5,329 nucleotides of DNA from Thermoplasmata archaeon (GTDB taxonomy: Archaea; Thermoplasmatota; Thermoplasmata; Lutacidiplasmatales; UBA184). The DNA lies in NCBI GenBank assembly GCA_021848165.1, contig JAJZMW010000117.1, positions 1-5,329 of the forward strand, in the 5' to 3' direction. Under the pieces are notes generated by a model that was given only the letters and a program-made list of their open reading frames with translations, was not told the origin of the DNA and searched no databases. A program made the position numbers and the translations under genes. Below are positions 4,945 to 5,329 of the stretch, one piece after another; position 1 is the first letter of the stretch, and each line of letters opens with the position of its first letter.

Positions 4945-5329
4945 CTTTGGCGGGCGCGGCTCCATCGGGCGACGGCGCGACGCGCCTGGGCGGTCGAGAC
5001 GAACCGCACGGCGCTCCAGCCGGCCCGCCGGGCGGCCGCGGCGTTCTCCGCCCGATCGTCCAGGAAGAAGATCTCGGAGCCCCGCCGACGGAGCGCCCGC
5101 CGGGCGCGGTCGAAGGCGCGGCGGGCGGGTTTGACCGCCCCGATGCGGTAGGAGAGGATCGCCGGCGCGAACGGCTCGAGCCAGCCGCGGGCACGGATCA
5201 CGCGAACGTGATCCGGATCGGTGTTCGAGAAGCAGGCGACCGCGCGGCCGGCGCGGCGGAGCTCCCCGATCCACGCGACGAGGTCCCGGCGGAGGCGGGC
5301 CCGGGATCGGAAGAGGCCGACCCACAGGC
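4938..5329 (-). CDS. HAD-superfamily hydrolase, C-terminal part (5' end beyond window)
   Basis: The visible 129 residues are the C-terminal part of a haloacid dehalogenase-superfamily hydrolase, in the style of subfamily IA phosphatases. Counting from the window edge, motif II is in AVACFSNTD (about residues 27-35; the Ser that binds the phosphoryl group). Motif III is the Lys of YRIGAVKPARRAF (about 60-72). Motif IV is EIFFLDDRAENAAAARRAGW (starting about 85; the Asp pair that holds magnesium). Motif I, with the nucleophilic DxDxT aspartate, lies outside, so catalytic competence cannot be checked. The substrate is unknown; sugar phosphates, nucleotides or phosphoglycolate are typical for the family. 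A GTG at 5201 is not the start, because motif II is encoded upstream of it. The stop is 23 bases before ndk, which probably places it first or internal in the same operon. Confidence 0.85.
   Translation of the reverse strand, partial: LWVGLFRSRARLRRDLVAWIGELRRAGRAVACFSNTDPDHVRVIRARGWLEPFAPAILSYRIGAVKPARRAFDRARRALRRRGSEIFFLDDRAENAAAARRAGWSAVRFVSTAQARRAVARWSRARQSS
5194..5215. repeat. 9-bp inverted repeat with 4-base loop inside the HAD gene
   Basis: CGGATCACG (5194-5202) and CGTGATCCG (5207-5215) are perfect inverse copies around CGAA. In the HAD mRNA (minus strand) this is a 9-bp stem capped by UUCG. It lies within coding sequence, just after motif II, and encodes ordinary residues (around DPDHVRVIR). 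It may be a chance product of GC-rich codons, a pause or stability element, or a palindromic protein-binding site; nothing in the context favours one of these. Confidence 0.3.

Noticed and set aside
4915..4965. Earlier in-frame ATG for ndk at 4965, adding 17 residues
   Set aside because: The extra residues are outside the conserved Ndk fold, it would overlap the HAD gene by 28 bases, and the TTAA island fits the start at 4914.
4938..5201. HAD gene as an 87-residue protein starting at GTG 5201
   Set aside because: The frame stays open to the window edge and encodes HAD motif II (CFSNTD) upstream of that GTG, so the gene is longer and truncated by the window.

Overview
The window is a GC-rich (about 70-75 % where I counted), gene-dense stretch with seven protein-coding genes and no gene-free stretch over about 110 bases. 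An archaeal origin is most likely. The methionine aminopeptidase is a 291-residue type II enzyme of the archaeal form. Methionine synthase is split into two adjacent genes for the N- and C-terminal halves of MetE. The few AT-rich islands sit where archaeal TATA boxes would be, some 25-40 bases before start codons, and two of those starts lack a Shine-Dalgarno sequence. The proteins are arginine-rich and not strongly acidic, which argues against haloarchaea. A high-GC Thermoplasmatota-like lineage is my guess, but the sequence alone does not prove it.

Layout. On the + strand, a short upstream region (1-105) with an inverted repeat and a TTAA island leads into a MetE N-terminal-like gene (106-1089). 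This overlaps by 4 bases (ATGA) the MetE catalytic-half gene (1086-2231), which carries the zinc ligands and homocysteine-site motifs. A 75-base gap follows, holding a 16-base palindrome, a TAATA island and a GC-rich hairpin that contains the Shine-Dalgarno sequence. Then comes a stand-alone phosphoribosyltransferase gene (2307-2990). Eight bases later this meets a convergent minus-strand cluster. In its direction of transcription the cluster reads: HAD-family hydrolase (partial, cut by the right edge), nucleoside diphosphate kinase (ndk), a YrdC/Sua5 threonylcarbamoyl-AMP synthase, and type II methionine aminopeptidase (map).

How the genes work together. The two MetE halves should form one methionine synthase that methylates homocysteine. 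The minus-strand genes are very tightly packed (gaps of 23, 2 and 9 bases). They combine nucleotide homeostasis (Ndk), tRNA t6A modification (Sua5/YrdC) and N-terminal methionine removal (Map), so this is a housekeeping translation-related unit. A TATA-like island overlapping the HAD stop codon suggests that ndk-sua5-map can also be transcribed from its own promoter.

I see no mobile element, CRISPR array, RNA gene, toxin-antitoxin or defence system. I also see no convincing sign of a wholly new system. The points most worth a second look are the split methionine synthase and the compact regulatory gap before the phosphoribosyltransferase gene.
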